Source: JAPULR01 sp965238215
GTDB lineage: Bacteria; Chloroflexota; Dehalococcoidia; Lucifugimonadales; GCA-2712585
Reading direction: 5' to 3'
NCBI GenBank assembly: GCA_965238215.1
Contig: OZ250180.1
Span: 1,488,001 to 1,552,000, forward strand
Length of the DNA: 64,000 nucleotides
Shown: piece after piece, positions 52,608 to 61,299 of the stretch
Layout: each line of letters opens with the position of its first letter
Position numbering within the stretch: the stretch's first letter is position 1
Made by a program: the position numbers and the translations under genes
Notes under the pieces: model-generated
What the model saw: the letters and a program-made list of their open reading frames with translations, nothing else
Database searches by the model: none
Told to the model about the DNA's origin: nothing

Positions 52608-52979
52608 TTGAATGCGCTAGGAACTCATTTGCTGCTTGAACTGCGGGAGTGCAATCCGGCTTCTTTGGACGACCTGGAGTTCATCAAGGAGACGATGATT
52701 GCCGCCGCGAAGTTCATGGACGCCCAGATAATCGGCGAGTCTTTCCACCGGTTCAACCCTCAGGGCATAACCGGCGTGTTGGCCATTGCCGAATCTCACC
52801 TAAGCATTCACACGTGGCCGGAGTTGGGCTATGCAGCGGCAGATATCTTCACCTGCGGTACGTCCTTTCAACCCCAGGCGGCGGCCCGGCTCATCATCGA
52901 GCGAATGGAGTCCAAGGACCCGTCCATACAGATAATCAAGCGGGGCGTGAAGACCCCGGTCGGCGTCGCCCGTTCCTGA
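52608..52979 (+). CDS. speD: S-adenosylmethionine decarboxylase proenzyme
   Basis: 123 residues, prokaryotic class 1B. Self-cleavage at Glu62-Ser63 in AIAESHLSIHTWPE creates the pyruvoyl group; His68 and Cys83 (IFTCGTSF) complete the site. TTG start with GGGGGCAGG upstream. It supplies decarboxylated AdoMet to the spermidine synthase encoded 13 nt downstream. Confidence 0.95.
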   Translation: MNALGTHLLLELRECNPASLDDLEFIKETMIAAAKFMDAQIIGESFHRFNPQGITGVLAIAESHLSIHTWPELGYAAADIFTCGTSFQPQAAARLIIERMESKDPSIQIIKRGVKTPVGVARS

Positions 52980-52992
52980 ATACGGCCCAACC

Positions 52993-53910
52993 GTGAGCGT
53001 GGAAGGGAAGTGGTTCTTCGAGCTCATCACCTCCGACCTGGTGATTATGTACCGGGTGAAGAACTACCTCTACTCCGGCCGGACGCCATTCCAATCGGTG
53101 GAAATACTGGAGACTGACAGCCTGGGCCGATCGCTGGTGCTGGACGGGAAGACCCAGTCAACCACTTTCGACGAGCACATCTACCACGAGGCGCTGGTAC
53201 ACCCCGCCATGCTGCTTCACCCCAACCCGCGCTCCGTGTTCATCGGCGGCGGCGGCGAAGGGGCGACCCTGCGCGAAACCCTGACTTACCCTACCGTGGA
53301 GCGGGTGACCATGGTTGATCTGGACAAGCAGGTAGTTGAGCTTGCCCGTCTGCATCTGCCCACGCATAGTCGGGGGGCTTTCGACGATCCGAAGACGCGG
53401 CTGCTCCACGAGGACGCCCGTGGTTATCTGGAGCGTACCGAGGATAGCTACGACGTGATGATTTTAGACCTAGTGGACCCCCTAGAGGAGGGAGCGGCCT
53501 ATACCCTATACACCCGGGAGTTTTACCAGATTGCCCTGGGGCGGCTGAACCCCAACGGAGTGCTTGTGACCCAGTCCGGCCCTGGCAGCCCCCTGAACCA
53601 CAAAGAATGCTTTACGGCCATTGTACATACTCTTGCGGGGCTTGCGGCCAGGGTGTGTCCATACACAATCTATGTGCCGTCTTTCGTGACTCCCTGGACC
53701 TTCACCATGGCCCTGGTCGACGGCTCCATGACGCTTCCCGAAGAGCCGGCGGCGGTGGATAGTTTGATTCGGGAACGACTGGGAGGGCGGTTAAGCTTCT
53801 ACGACGGGGAGACCCACCGGCACATGGTTTCGCTGCCCACGTACCTGCGGGAGGGCATAGCAGAGGAGACGCGGGTGGTAACGGACGAGAACCCGGTTTT
53901 CATGGTGTAG
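52993..53910 (+). CDS. speE: Polyamine aminopropyltransferase (spermidine synthase)
   Basis: 305 residues, GTG start. N-terminal beta domain (FQSVEILETDSLGRSLVLDG then HEALVHPAMLLHPNP), SAM-type site VFIGGGGEGATLRETL, acidic VDLDKQVVEL, and catalytic Asp in DVMILDLVDPLEEG. It forms an operon with speD. Substrate chain length (putrescine or longer) cannot be read from sequence. Confidence 0.95.
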   Translation: MSVEGKWFFELITSDLVIMYRVKNYLYSGRTPFQSVEILETDSLGRSLVLDGKTQSTTFDEHIYHEALVHPAMLLHPNPRSVFIGGGGEGATLRETLTYPTVERVTMVDLDKQVVELARLHLPTHSRGAFDDPKTRLLHEDARGYLERTEDSYDVMILDLVDPLEEGAAYTLYTREFYQIALGRLNPNGVLVTQSGPGSPLNHKECFTAIVHTLAGLAARVCPYTIYVPSFVTPWTFTMALVDGSMTLPEEPAAVDSLIRERLGGRLSFYDGETHRHMVSLPTYLREGIAEETRVVTDENPVFMV

Positions 53911-54009
53911 GAGGCGGGAGGAGGGGGTAGCCGTCGAGTGAAGGGGCGGTTTGAAATCGCCCCCTATTAGCGCTCTACCGCAGGCTATTAAGAACTTCTA
54001 GCGCGCGCT
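53911..54009. repeat. Palindromic REP-like repeat
   Basis: GGGGCGGTTTGAAATCGCCCC (about 53943-53963), a variant of the family D palindrome, sits between speE and the converging monooxygenase-like gene. Confidence 0.55.
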
Positions 54010-54330
54010 TTAGGGGTTCCATCGATAGGTGGCGATGTCTGAAGACCGGATCTCGAAGTGCTTCACCCAGTATTCCCCTGCGTACAGGTGGTCGGCGGCC
54101 CTTGCGTTGGCCTGCCTCTGGGAACTCTTGTCGTAGGCGTCCACCTCCTCCTTGGTGTCCCAGTAGGTGATGGAGATTCCTTCGTCCGGGTTTTCGGTGC
54201 TGCGGAGAAGCTGCCGGCCGCTGAACCCGGGCATCTTTTCGCCCAGGGCCTGAATGTTTGCGTTGTAGTGTACCTCGTACTCGTCCCACCTGCCGGGCTT
54301 AATTTTCCCCCAGAAGATTCTAACGTACAT
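54010..54330 (-). CDS. Antibiotic-biosynthesis-monooxygenase (ABM) fold protein
   Basis: 106 residues, ferredoxin-like dimeric alpha/beta barrel. Pattern MYVRIFWGKIKPGRWDEYE, GFSGRQLLRS and ISITYWDTKEEVDAYDKS matches the ABM superfamily of small oxygenases and haem/quinone binders. No partner is evident and activity is unknown. Confidence 0.75.
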   Translation of the reverse strand: MYVRIFWGKIKPGRWDEYEVHYNANIQALGEKMPGFSGRQLLRSTENPDEGISITYWDTKEEVDAYDKSSQRQANARAADHLYAGEYWVKHFEIRSSDIATYRWNP

Positions 54331-54420
54331 CTTTTTCCCCCTTATTCAGGCTTTTGCTTCACGATGTTGTCCTGTAATACCAGAGGCGGCTCTTGATTTT
54401 CTAATGAGAATGTATTCTCG

Positions 54421-54780
54421 TCAGCCCCTCTCTACGTCCAGGTCCAACAGCAGACAAGGCTCCCCCCACTGGTTAAGGCTGTCCATGTCCCAAGGCTCCG
54501 GATTGTCGACGGGTTTGAGCCGAATGCCCTCGTCGCCGCCGAATATGAGGGTGACGGCCCCCTCGCCGGAGTCGGCTACAAGAACGGCGTAGGCGGAACA
54601 CTGCCCATCGGAGGACCAGCCCGTGACGCTGCATACTGCATCAACGCCCATGGGGTCAGGGGCTGCCAACGTGGTCACAGGTTCGACGGGCCCCATCGTT
54701 TGGAAGACACTCTGCAGGGGCCAGCAGTTGTCGTTCTCCTCCACGTCCACGTCGATGTATCGGGGTTGAGGCTGCTGCAT
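54421..54780 (-). CDS. Hypothetical protein
   Basis: 119 residues, acidic, with 5 Cys (NDNCWPLQSV, DAVCSVTGWSSDGQCSAY, EPCLLLD). Predicted mostly beta. No family recognised. Own ATG; codon use like neighbours, so probably a real gene. Confidence 0.5.
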   Translation of the reverse strand: MQQPQPRYIDVDVEENDNCWPLQSVFQTMGPVEPVTTLAAPDPMGVDAVCSVTGWSSDGQCSAYAVLVADSGEGAVTLIFGGDEGIRLKPVDNPEPWDMDSLNQWGEPCLLLDLDVERG

Positions 54781-54925
54781 AATTCAACGGTACCACTGGG
54801 TTGTTTGCAAGTCTAGCTAAGGTGGGGCGACGGTGGCAGAAACACGGGCAGACAGCGAGACTTGATGGTTCCGCAGGAAGTCATGGCATAAAGTTTCCGT
54901 ATCTAGGCTGAGTGGCGAAAGACCT

Positions 54926-54953
54926 AGATTCCGGCTACCGCCGGAATGACGAT
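54926..54953 (+). repeat. Family E palindrome
   Basis: AGATTCCGGC ... GCCGGAATGA, the only family E unit in the 54781-55092 gap. The gap also holds two copies of GTTTGCAAGTC (about 54800 and 54965) and no gene. Confidence 0.65.
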
Positions 54954-55092
54954 ATGGACGAGTTGTTTGCAAGTCCACCAATAGCATGAATGGCGGCGGG
55001 ATTGACACTTACGCGGTGCGGTGCTAGACTGCGAATCGAGTTGGCAATCTGCCCTAGAGACTGCTAAAACGTAACAAGCGGAGAGAATAACG

Positions 55093-55440
55093 GTGCCCCG
55101 CTACGACTACGAATGCCTCAGTTGCAGCCACGTGTTCGAGTTAAAGCAGAGCTTTAGCGCCGAGCCCGTGGCCGATTGCCCGGAATGCAGCAGCCGCTCC
55201 CGGCGCAAGTTCCACGCCGTTCCCGTCATCTACAAAGGTTCCGGCTTCTACACCACTGACTACGCCCGGTCCAACCTCCGCGCCAACGGAACGGGTTCCA
55301 GCCCCTCGGAAGACTCCGAGAGCGAGAAGGAAAAGCCGGACGCCAAGGCGGAGAAGAAGGACGCGTCCAAGTCAAGCGCCTCCGAGGGCAAGCAAGACTC
55401 CGACAGCAAGGTTTCCAGCAGCTCCCGCTCCAGGGACTAG
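55093..55440 (+). CDS. FmdB-type zinc-ribbon protein
   Basis: 115 residues, GTG start. N-terminal FmdB domain: PRYDYECLSCSHVFELKQS and DCPECSSRSRRKFHAVPV with two Cys pairs for zinc, then GSGFYTTDYARS. The C-terminal half is a low-complexity Ser/Lys/Asp/Glu tail typical of actinobacterial and Chloroflexota members. It precedes dtd by 5 nt, so they form an operon. Confidence 0.87.
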   Translation: MPRYDYECLSCSHVFELKQSFSAEPVADCPECSSRSRRKFHAVPVIYKGSGFYTTDYARSNLRANGTGSSPSEDSESEKEKPDAKAEKKDASKSSASEGKQDSDSKVSSSSRSRD

Positions 55441-55445
55441 CACCC

Positions 55446-55910
55446 TTGAGGGCCCTGCTCCAGCGGGCAGCGGCAGCCTCTGTTTCCATTGACGGCGAAC
55501 CCGGCGCCAGCATAGGCAATGGCCTAGTCGTGCTTCTTGGCATCGCCCGGGACGACGAGGAGGCTGACGCCGAGTACCTGGTAGGCAAGACCGTCAACCT
55601 TCGCATTTTCTCCGACGAATCCGGCCACTTCAACCGCTCCGCGCTGGACGCGGGGGCCGAGCTTCTGGTAGTAAGCCAGTTCACGCTCTACGCCGCCACT
55701 CGCAAGGGACGGCGGCCAGACTTCACCGCCGCCGCGCCGCCCAAGCAGGCGGAACCGCTATATGAACGGACGGTTGAGCTTTTTCGGGAGACGGGTTTGC
55801 GGGTAGCAACCGGCAGTTTCGGTGCGCTGATGACGGTCAGCATCCAGAATCACGGGCCGGTGACCATCATGCTGGACAGCGCCGACAGGTTTAGGCCCCG
55901 GCGGGGCTGA
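55446..55910 (+). CDS. dtd: D-aminoacyl-tRNA deacylase
   Basis: 154 residues. Canonical motifs S-Q-F-T-L-Y-A (VSQFTLYAATRKG) and the C-terminal N-x-G-P-V-T (QNHGPVTIMLDS), which form the chirality-proofreading pocket that removes D-amino acids from tRNA. TTG start. Normal length. Confidence 0.95.
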   Translation: MRALLQRAAAASVSIDGEPGASIGNGLVVLLGIARDDEEADAEYLVGKTVNLRIFSDESGHFNRSALDAGAELLVVSQFTLYAATRKGRRPDFTAAAPPKQAEPLYERTVELFRETGLRVATGSFGALMTVSIQNHGPVTIMLDSADRFRPRRG

Positions 55911-56551
55911 CGACCCGGAGTTTTTCCTTTAGCCGGCGGACCCATGGAGTGCCCGGACGTGTCGCATGACATTACTATGATAATGGATGCGGTTTGAAGG
56001 GAAGGGCGGTTCTCGAACCGCCCCTACGGGGGGGAAGAGGGCTGGGTTGCTACGACGACAAGATTCCTCGGCTCCGCTGCGTTGCGCTCGGAATCACTCT
56101 GGCCAATAAAGGCCACATAAGGCGATGAAAATGGATGCGGGAAGAGGGCTGGATTCCGGCTTTCGCCGGAATGACGGTTAGGATTGGGGTCTTGTAGGCG
56201 ATGAATGGGCGGAAGCGAACCGCCCCCACAGGGGAGAATGTTGTCGCGGACGGGATTCACCCCCATCCTAACCTTACCTTCACCCATCGAGGGGAAGGGA
56301 ACGGGGGCGTGGATACTGACGTGAGAGGGGGATGGATTCCTTGGGAGAGGGCGCCCACTAGGGACGCCCCTACCGGGGAAGCGTGGGGTGTTGGGCGTGG
56401 GATGACGGGGGTGGGTGTGGGAAGTTCTCACCCCCATCCTAACCTTCCCCCATCATGGGGGAAGGGATTTGTAGGAGAGGGGATGGGTCCCCGCCCCCCC
56501 GTCTTCACGGGGGCAGGATCTCGACGCGAGGACAACGGCGGGAGGGATGGG
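55911..56551. repeat. Intergenic repeat cluster
   Basis: Family D (56004-56023), family B (about 56060-56096), family E (about 56150-56177), two family C units (about 56257-56297 and 56431-56466) and a family A unit split by the nested hairpin (outer 56484-56533, inner 56495-56521). It resembles the 49.6-50 kb and 51 kb clusters in order. No gene seen. Confidence 0.8.
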
Positions 56552-57415
56552 TTAGAGGTGGAGGGGTTCCGATCCCTGGGAAAACCCCTTCGTGGCAACC
56601 TTTGCCCTTCTCCTCTCGCGGAAGCCGGTATATGCCATTACTACCAGGAATATCAGGGCGGCAAAGAGCACCACGCTGGCCCCGGAGGATACGTCTACGT
56701 ACCAGCTGACGTAGATACCCGCCAGTCCACAGAAGGCCCCAAGGGCCGTGGAGAGAATCAGCATCGTCTTGAAAGAGTGGGTGAGCAGCCGGGCGATGAC
56801 AGGCGGGATGACGATGGCGGCAGCGATTAACGTCACGCCCACCACCTGCATGGACACCACTATGGTCGCGGCTAAGACCAGCGAAAAGAAGGCGTCGACC
56901 CATCCCGTGGGCACGTTGTAGAAACGGGCCGCCTCCGGGTCGAAGGTAGTGAACAGAAGGAGCTTATAGCCGGCGAAGAAGAAAACAACTGCGGCCGCAG
57001 TTACTATCGCTATGGCAACCAGGTCTCCCATCGACACGCCCAGCATATTGCCGATGAGGGCGGCCTCGAAGTCGCGCGTAAAGGTGTTGTAGCGGCTGAT
57101 GATTGCCACTCCCAGGGCAAAAGAGGCGGTGGTTACGATGCCAATAGCGGAGTCGGTCTCTATCTGACGCTTGCGTGTGGTGAGGATAATGAGAATGGAT
57201 GCGACGAACCCCCAGACCGTCGCGCCGATGAAGAAGTTAATGGACAGGACGTAGCTGACCACGGCGCCGCCGAAGATGGCGTGGGAGAGGCCGTGACCCA
57301 CGTAGGCCATGCGGCGCAGCACGATGTAGACGCCGATGAGGCCGCAGAGCGCACCCACAAGGGTTGTCGCTATCAGCCCCTTGACGAAGAATTCGTACTG
57401 AAAGGGTTCTAGCAT
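56552..57415 (-). CDS. znuB: Zinc/manganese-type ABC transporter permease (ZnuB-like)
   Basis: 287 residues from the ATG of MLEPFQYEFFVKG (a TTG 12 nt upstream is the alternative). Eight predicted TM helices, GVYIVLRRMAYVGHGLSHA (family block) and GVTLIAAAIVIPPVIARL. It belongs to the znuACB operon but is separated from znuC by about 1 kb of repeats. Confidence 0.9.
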   Translation of the reverse strand: MLEPFQYEFFVKGLIATTLVGALCGLIGVYIVLRRMAYVGHGLSHAIFGGAVVSYVLSINFFIGATVWGFVASILIILTTRKRQIETDSAIGIVTTASFALGVAIISRYNTFTRDFEAALIGNMLGVSMGDLVAIAIVTAAAVVFFFAGYKLLLFTTFDPEAARFYNVPTGWVDAFFSLVLAATIVVSMQVVGVTLIAAAIVIPPVIARLLTHSFKTMLILSTALGAFCGLAGIYVSWYVDVSSGASVVLFAALIFLVVMAYTGFRERRRAKVATKGFSQGSEPLHL

Positions 57416-58409
57416 TCTTTTGTCCAATGGGCAGCGAAGGCTGGCTGGGGAGCGGGGGCTAAGGTTTTCATGATTGGCGGCGCAATGCCCCGCTCCTGGA
57501 TACCGGCTTTCGCCGGAATGACGGATGGATGAGGGATGGGTTCCCGCCTTCGCGGGAACACGTAGAGGGGATCTTCACGGGGGCAGGTCCTGCGCGGGAA
57601 TGACGAGACGAAGGGGGAGAAGGGGATGGGTCCCCGCATACGCGAGGACAAAGGGTTGGTGGAGTGCTTCTCAAACCGCCTCTTGACTGGGTCCCCGCAT
57701 ACGCGAGGACAAGGGAGGGGGTGACGGTTACGCAAAGGGGACTGCGTTCCGTATGACATGGTGGGCAGCAAGATTCCGCAACTCCGCTGCGCATCGCTCG
57801 GAATCACTAGGGCCTTGCTGTGGCCACGCAAGGGGATGAAAATGGACATGGGATTCACCCCCATCCCCCGTCTTCACGAGGGCAGGCTCTAACCTTCCCC
57901 CATCAAGGGGGAAGGGATTTCTAGGCGTGAAACGGGCTATTTTCATAGTAATGACATGTGGGAGGAGGGCGAAGATGGGTCCCCGCACACGCGAGGACAA
58001 GGGAGGGGGTGACGGTTACGCAAAGGGGACTGCGTTCCGTATGACATGGTGGGCAGCAAGATTCCGCAACTCCGCTGCGCATCGCTCGGAATCACTAGGG
58101 CCTTGCTGTGGCCACGCAAGGGGATGAAAATGGACATGGGATTCACCCCCATCCCCCGTCTTCACGAGGGCAGGCTCTAACCTTCCCCCATCAAGGGGGA
58201 AGGGATTTCTAGGCGTGAAACGGGCTATTTTCATAGTAATGACATGTGGGAGGAGGGCGAAGATGGGTCCCCGCATACGCGAGGACAAGGGAGGGGGTGA
58301 CGGTTACGCAAAGGGGACTGCATTCCGCATGACATGGTGGGCAGCAAAGGAAGGGCGGTTCGCGAACCGCCCCTACGGGGGGTTGCGGTGGTTATGACTG
58401 TTAGCGGCA
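57416..58409. repeat. Repeat array between znuC and znuB
   Basis: Family E (57498-57525), two A/E-like units (57535 and 57626), a partial nested hairpin (57572-57590), the 288-bp tandem repeat (57688-58347) and family D (58353-58372). No gene seen. It splits an otherwise normal operon. Confidence 0.85.
57688..58347 (+). repeat. 288-bp tandem duplication (two full copies plus a partial third)
   Basis: TGGGTCCCCGCATACGCGAG starts at 57688 and, with at most one or two changes, again at 57976 and 58264, exactly 288 nt apart. Each full unit carries family A, a family B unit, and a family C unit with the 23-nt nested hairpin (57866-57888 and 58154-58176). The third copy ends near 58347. Near identity implies a recent event or an assembly artefact. 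Confidence 0.95.
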
Positions 58410-59264
58410 CTAGATTTTCTTCTCCGAGTGGGCCGTATCCGTGGATCCTGCCTGCTGTGCGCCGTTGAACCGGTGGGGACTTTCGGCCACCAGGGTCATG
58501 TTCATGTACTGGATGACGGGCATTTCGGCGTTGTAGGTTAGCTTGAAGGTCTCGGGGGTGAAAACCTCGGATGGGGGGCCGCTGGCCAGGATGCGGCCGT
58601 TGAGGCAGACGACCCAGGGCAGATGGGCCGCCACCGCGTTGATTTCGTGGGTGGTCATAACAATGGTCACGCCCTGGTGGTTAAGCTCGTGAAGCAGGTG
58701 CAGGAACTCGTCCCTGGTCTTGATGTCTATGCCCGCCGTCGGTTCGTCCAGTAGCAGCAGCTTGGGGTTGCTGACCATCGCCCTTGCGAGGAAGACGCGC
58801 TGCTGCTGGCCGCCGGAGAGCTGCCGTATGTGCCGCTTCCGCAGATGCTCGATGCTCAGACGTTCCAGCATGCGGTGGACCAGTTTCCGGTCCTTGGCCC
58901 GATTCCAGGGGAACAACGGGTTAGACATGGTTAGTCCCATCATCACCGTTTCCTCCACGGTGACGGGGAAGTTCCAGTCGATGGCCTTCAACTGGGGCAC
59001 GTATCCAATGCGGGGCCTGCCGTTGGCGGTTGAGAGACCCTGCACCAGCACGCGGCCTCCATAGAGGTCCACCGCGCCAAGGATGGCCCTGAGAAGGGTG
59101 GTCTTGCCGGAACCGCTGGGGCCCAGCAGGCCGATAAAGTCGCCGGGCATCAGCTTCAAGTCCACGTCGTGAAGGACGGGATGGCCGTCGTAGCCGCAGG
59201 TGACACCCTGAAGCTCCACGGCGGGATCACCGGCGGGTGGCTGATGTGGGATGGGATGAAGCAT
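58410..59264 (-). CDS. znuC: Zinc/manganese-type ABC transporter ATP-binding protein (ZnuC-like)
   Basis: 284 residues. Walker A GPSGSGKTT, the metal-transporter hallmark RIGYVPQLKAIDWNFPVTVEE, signature LSGGQQQR, Walker B LLLLDEPTAGID and switch His. The 11-nt gap to znuA and same orientation show an operon. The C-terminal ~30 residues form a loosely conserved tail. Confidence 0.92.
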   Translation of the reverse strand: MLHPIPHQPPAGDPAVELQGVTCGYDGHPVLHDVDLKLMPGDFIGLLGPSGSGKTTLLRAILGAVDLYGGRVLVQGLSTANGRPRIGYVPQLKAIDWNFPVTVEETVMMGLTMSNPLFPWNRAKDRKLVHRMLERLSIEHLRKRHIRQLSGGQQQRVFLARAMVSNPKLLLLDEPTAGIDIKTRDEFLHLLHELNHQGVTIVMTTHEINAVAAHLPWVVCLNGRILASGPPSEVFTPETFKLTYNAEMPVIQYMNMTLVAESPHRFNGAQQAGSTDTAHSEKKI

Positions 59265-59275
59265 ATTTAGCTGCT

Positions 59276-60277
59276 CTACTGCGGGTAGACGGCCCCGCTC
59301 TCTCCTTGGAATACTGGCCCAGGGTCGAAGCCATCGAGGGCCGACGGATCGCCGCCGAGAGACGACACGATTACACGGCTATTGGTCAACATCATGCCCA
59401 GGTAGCTGTGCAGGGGGTCGCCGGGCGCGCCGGGCAGGTCGTCGTCACGGAGCTGGTCGACGAACTCCGCCCCGCTCTCCTTAGCTATCTGCTCCATGAC
59501 GTCGCTGGAAAACACCGCGGAGCCAAAGATGGCGGGCACACCACTCTCCCGCACCTGATTAATCAACCCGGCCACCTCGCGGGCGGAAGGCTGGCTGAAG
59601 TCGGAAGGCTGGATGGCGCCGATTATCTCCATGCCGTAGCGAGGGGCGAAGAAAGGGAAGGAGTCGTGGTAGGTCAGGAGCTTCCGATTCTGCGGTGGAA
59701 TCGTCTGGACGGCCGCTTCTATCCTGACGTCCAGGTCGAGGATTCGAGCTTCCAACTTCCCGTAGTTCTCCCTGTAGTAGGCGGCGTTAGCCGGGTCCAT
59801 GGCGGAAAGCTGCTCCTCTACAACCTTGGCGTACCGGAGGGCCAGCAGAGGGCTGGTCCACAGATGGGGGTTGGGGTGACCGCCGGTCTCGGGGAAGGAG
59901 AAGTCGAAGACCCACTGATCCCTGGCGATGGCCTTGTCGCCCAGGGTGAGCACCTGGGCGTCGTCCCGCTTGCTGGCTTGGGCCGCTTCCAGGTAAGGCT
60001 CCTCAAGGAAGAGGCCATTGAGGATGATGAGGTCCGCCTTGGCCAGGCTTCGAGCCACGGAAGGCGGAGGCTCGAAGGTGTGAGAGTTTGCGCCCTCCGG
60101 TATGACGCCCTCAAGGGCGATGCGATTGCCACCCACGTTCTCCACCAGGCTGGTGATGGGAGCTACGGAGCTGACCACACGCAGGCGACCGTCGGTTTCG
60201 TCTTCTCCGCCGCCGCAGGCCTGGCCAAAGAGGAAGAGGAGGGCGCCGAAGACCAGGGGGGTTATTCTTAAAGCCAT
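59276..60277 (-). CDS. znuA: Zinc/manganese-type ABC transporter substrate-binding lipoprotein (ZnuA-like)
   Basis: 333 residues. Lipobox GQAC (Cys about 21), then GANSHTFEPPPSVARSLAKA and GHPNPHLWTSPLLA with the metal-ligand His residues, and LTYHDSFPFFAPRYGMEIIGA. The absence of a long His-rich loop leaves Zn versus Mn open; the adjacent Fur-family gene slightly favours zinc. The ATG at 60277 lies 13 nt after the fur-like stop. Confidence 0.92.
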   Translation of the reverse strand: MALRITPLVFGALLFLFGQACGGGEDETDGRLRVVSSVAPITSLVENVGGNRIALEGVIPEGANSHTFEPPPSVARSLAKADLIILNGLFLEEPYLEAAQASKRDDAQVLTLGDKAIARDQWVFDFSFPETGGHPNPHLWTSPLLALRYAKVVEEQLSAMDPANAAYYRENYGKLEARILDLDVRIEAAVQTIPPQNRKLLTYHDSFPFFAPRYGMEIIGAIQPSDFSQPSAREVAGLINQVRESGVPAIFGSAVFSSDVMEQIAKESGAEFVDQLRDDDLPGAPGDPLHSYLGMMLTNSRVIVSSLGGDPSALDGFDPGPVFQGESGAVYPQ

Positions 60278-60290
60278 GGGGTTTGCAAGG

Positions 60291-60734
60291 TCACCTCTGG
60301 GAGACATGGCTGCCAGGGGTATTGCAGCTGGAGCAGATGCCGGTAACGGTGAAGTTATCCAGATCCGGCTCAAAGTTGAACTCTTCGGTAAGGGTATTGC
60401 GAAACTCGTCCAGGTAATCGGGAGCAAGGTCGTAGGCTCCGCCGCAGGCCCGGCACACCATGTGATGGTGTCGGCCCTCCGGGTCGGTAATTTCAAAGTG
60501 GAGCCGGTCGCCAATGGCCACCTCGGTAACCACGCCCATCCGCTTAAAGAGATGGAGAGTGCGATAGACGGTGGCAATGTCCATGTACGGGTAGGTTTCC
60601 TTAGCCTTGCGAAAGACCTCGTCCACGCCCATGTGTCCGCCACCTTGGGCGACGGCGTTGAGGATAAGAAGGCGTTGGGGCGTAAGGCGGACGCCCCTGC
60701 CTCGCAACTGCTCCAGGATATCCCGTTGTGTCAT
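60291..60734 (-). CDS. Fur-family metal-dependent regulator (Zur/PerR-like)
   Basis: 147 residues. N-terminal winged helix (RLTPQRLLILNAVAQGGGH then VYRTLHLFKRMGVV), metal-binding HFEITDPEGRHHHMVC and structural Zn Cys pairs in CRACGGAYDL and CSSC. It is the first gene of the znu operon, so it is probably a zinc-responsive repressor (Zur). A palindrome just upstream could be its operator. Confidence 0.9.
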   Translation of the reverse strand: MTQRDILEQLRGRGVRLTPQRLLILNAVAQGGGHMGVDEVFRKAKETYPYMDIATVYRTLHLFKRMGVVTEVAIGDRLHFEITDPEGRHHHMVCRACGGAYDLAPDYLDEFRNTLTEEFNFEPDLDNFTVTGICSSCNTPGSHVSQR

Positions 60735-60753
60735 TTTGCAACGCGCCTCTTCT

Positions 60754-60765
60754 GCAAATGTTTGC
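60754..60765 (-). promoter_or_regulatory. Candidate Fur-family operator
   Basis: GCAAATGTTTGC, a 5-2-5 inverted repeat, 20 nt upstream of the regulator's start codon. It differs from the classical Zur and Fur boxes but sits where an autoregulatory site should. The remainder of 60735-60982 holds a REP-like palindrome (TGGTTGGTTTGAAACCAGCCA, about 60862-60882) and no gene. Confidence 0.45.
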
Positions 60766-60982
60766 GACTGCCTATGTTATCATCTAGGCACGGCTTGTCA
60801 AGGACAGCTGGAGGCAACCACGGGGCCTTTCCAAAGTCTGCCTGTGGGAGCCTAAGGGGTAGTGGTTGGTTTGAAACCAGCCAGTAGGAAGGGATGCGGC
60901 GAGACAACCTGGGCTTTCCCACCAGAGGTTCCCGCCTGAATTTCGAAGGCGCTACTCGATGCGGAGGGGAAATGCGCGTTGT

Positions 60983-61288
60983 TTACTTGTTGGCGGACCG
61001 CGGAGCGGCGGCGACTTGAAGGCGGAAGCCGAGGGCGCGAATCACCTTGAGCACGGTAGCAAACTCCGGGTTGCCGTTGGGGGACAGCGACTTGTATAGG
61101 CTCTCCCTGCCTAACCCGCTCTCCTGGGCCACCGCCGCCATTTTTTTGGCGCGGGCGACATCCCCCAATGCGGCCATTATCAGAGGCAGGTCGCCATCCT
61201 CCAATACAACGGTCAGATACATCGCCATGTCTTCCTCGTCCCGCAGATGTTCCGCCGGGTCCCATGGAAAGGTTTTTATTCTTGCCAT
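60983..61288 (-). CDS. HigA-like antitoxin (XRE family)
   Basis: 101 residues. N-terminal helix MARIKTFPWDPAEHLRDEED is the typical start of 'addiction module antidote' proteins. The helix-turn-helix spans IMAALGDVARAKKMAAVAQE to RESLYKSLSPNGNPEFATVL. It follows the toxin gene (11-nt gap). Expected to neutralise it and repress the operon. Confidence 0.87.
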   Translation of the reverse strand: MARIKTFPWDPAEHLRDEEDMAMYLTVVLEDGDLPLIMAALGDVARAKKMAAVAQESGLGRESLYKSLSPNGNPEFATVLKVIRALGFRLQVAAAPRSANK

Positions 61289-61299
61289 ATTCGCTTCTC

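Noticed and set aside
57688..58347. Regularly spaced repeats resembling a CRISPR array
   Set aside because: The unit is a 288-bp near-identical tandem duplication; there are no short direct repeats with unique spacers and no cas genes.
59276..60643. A 455-residue form of ZnuA
   Set aside because: The N-terminal extension overlaps the Fur-family gene in another frame and lacks a signal peptide; the lipoprotein signal begins at the ATG at 60277.
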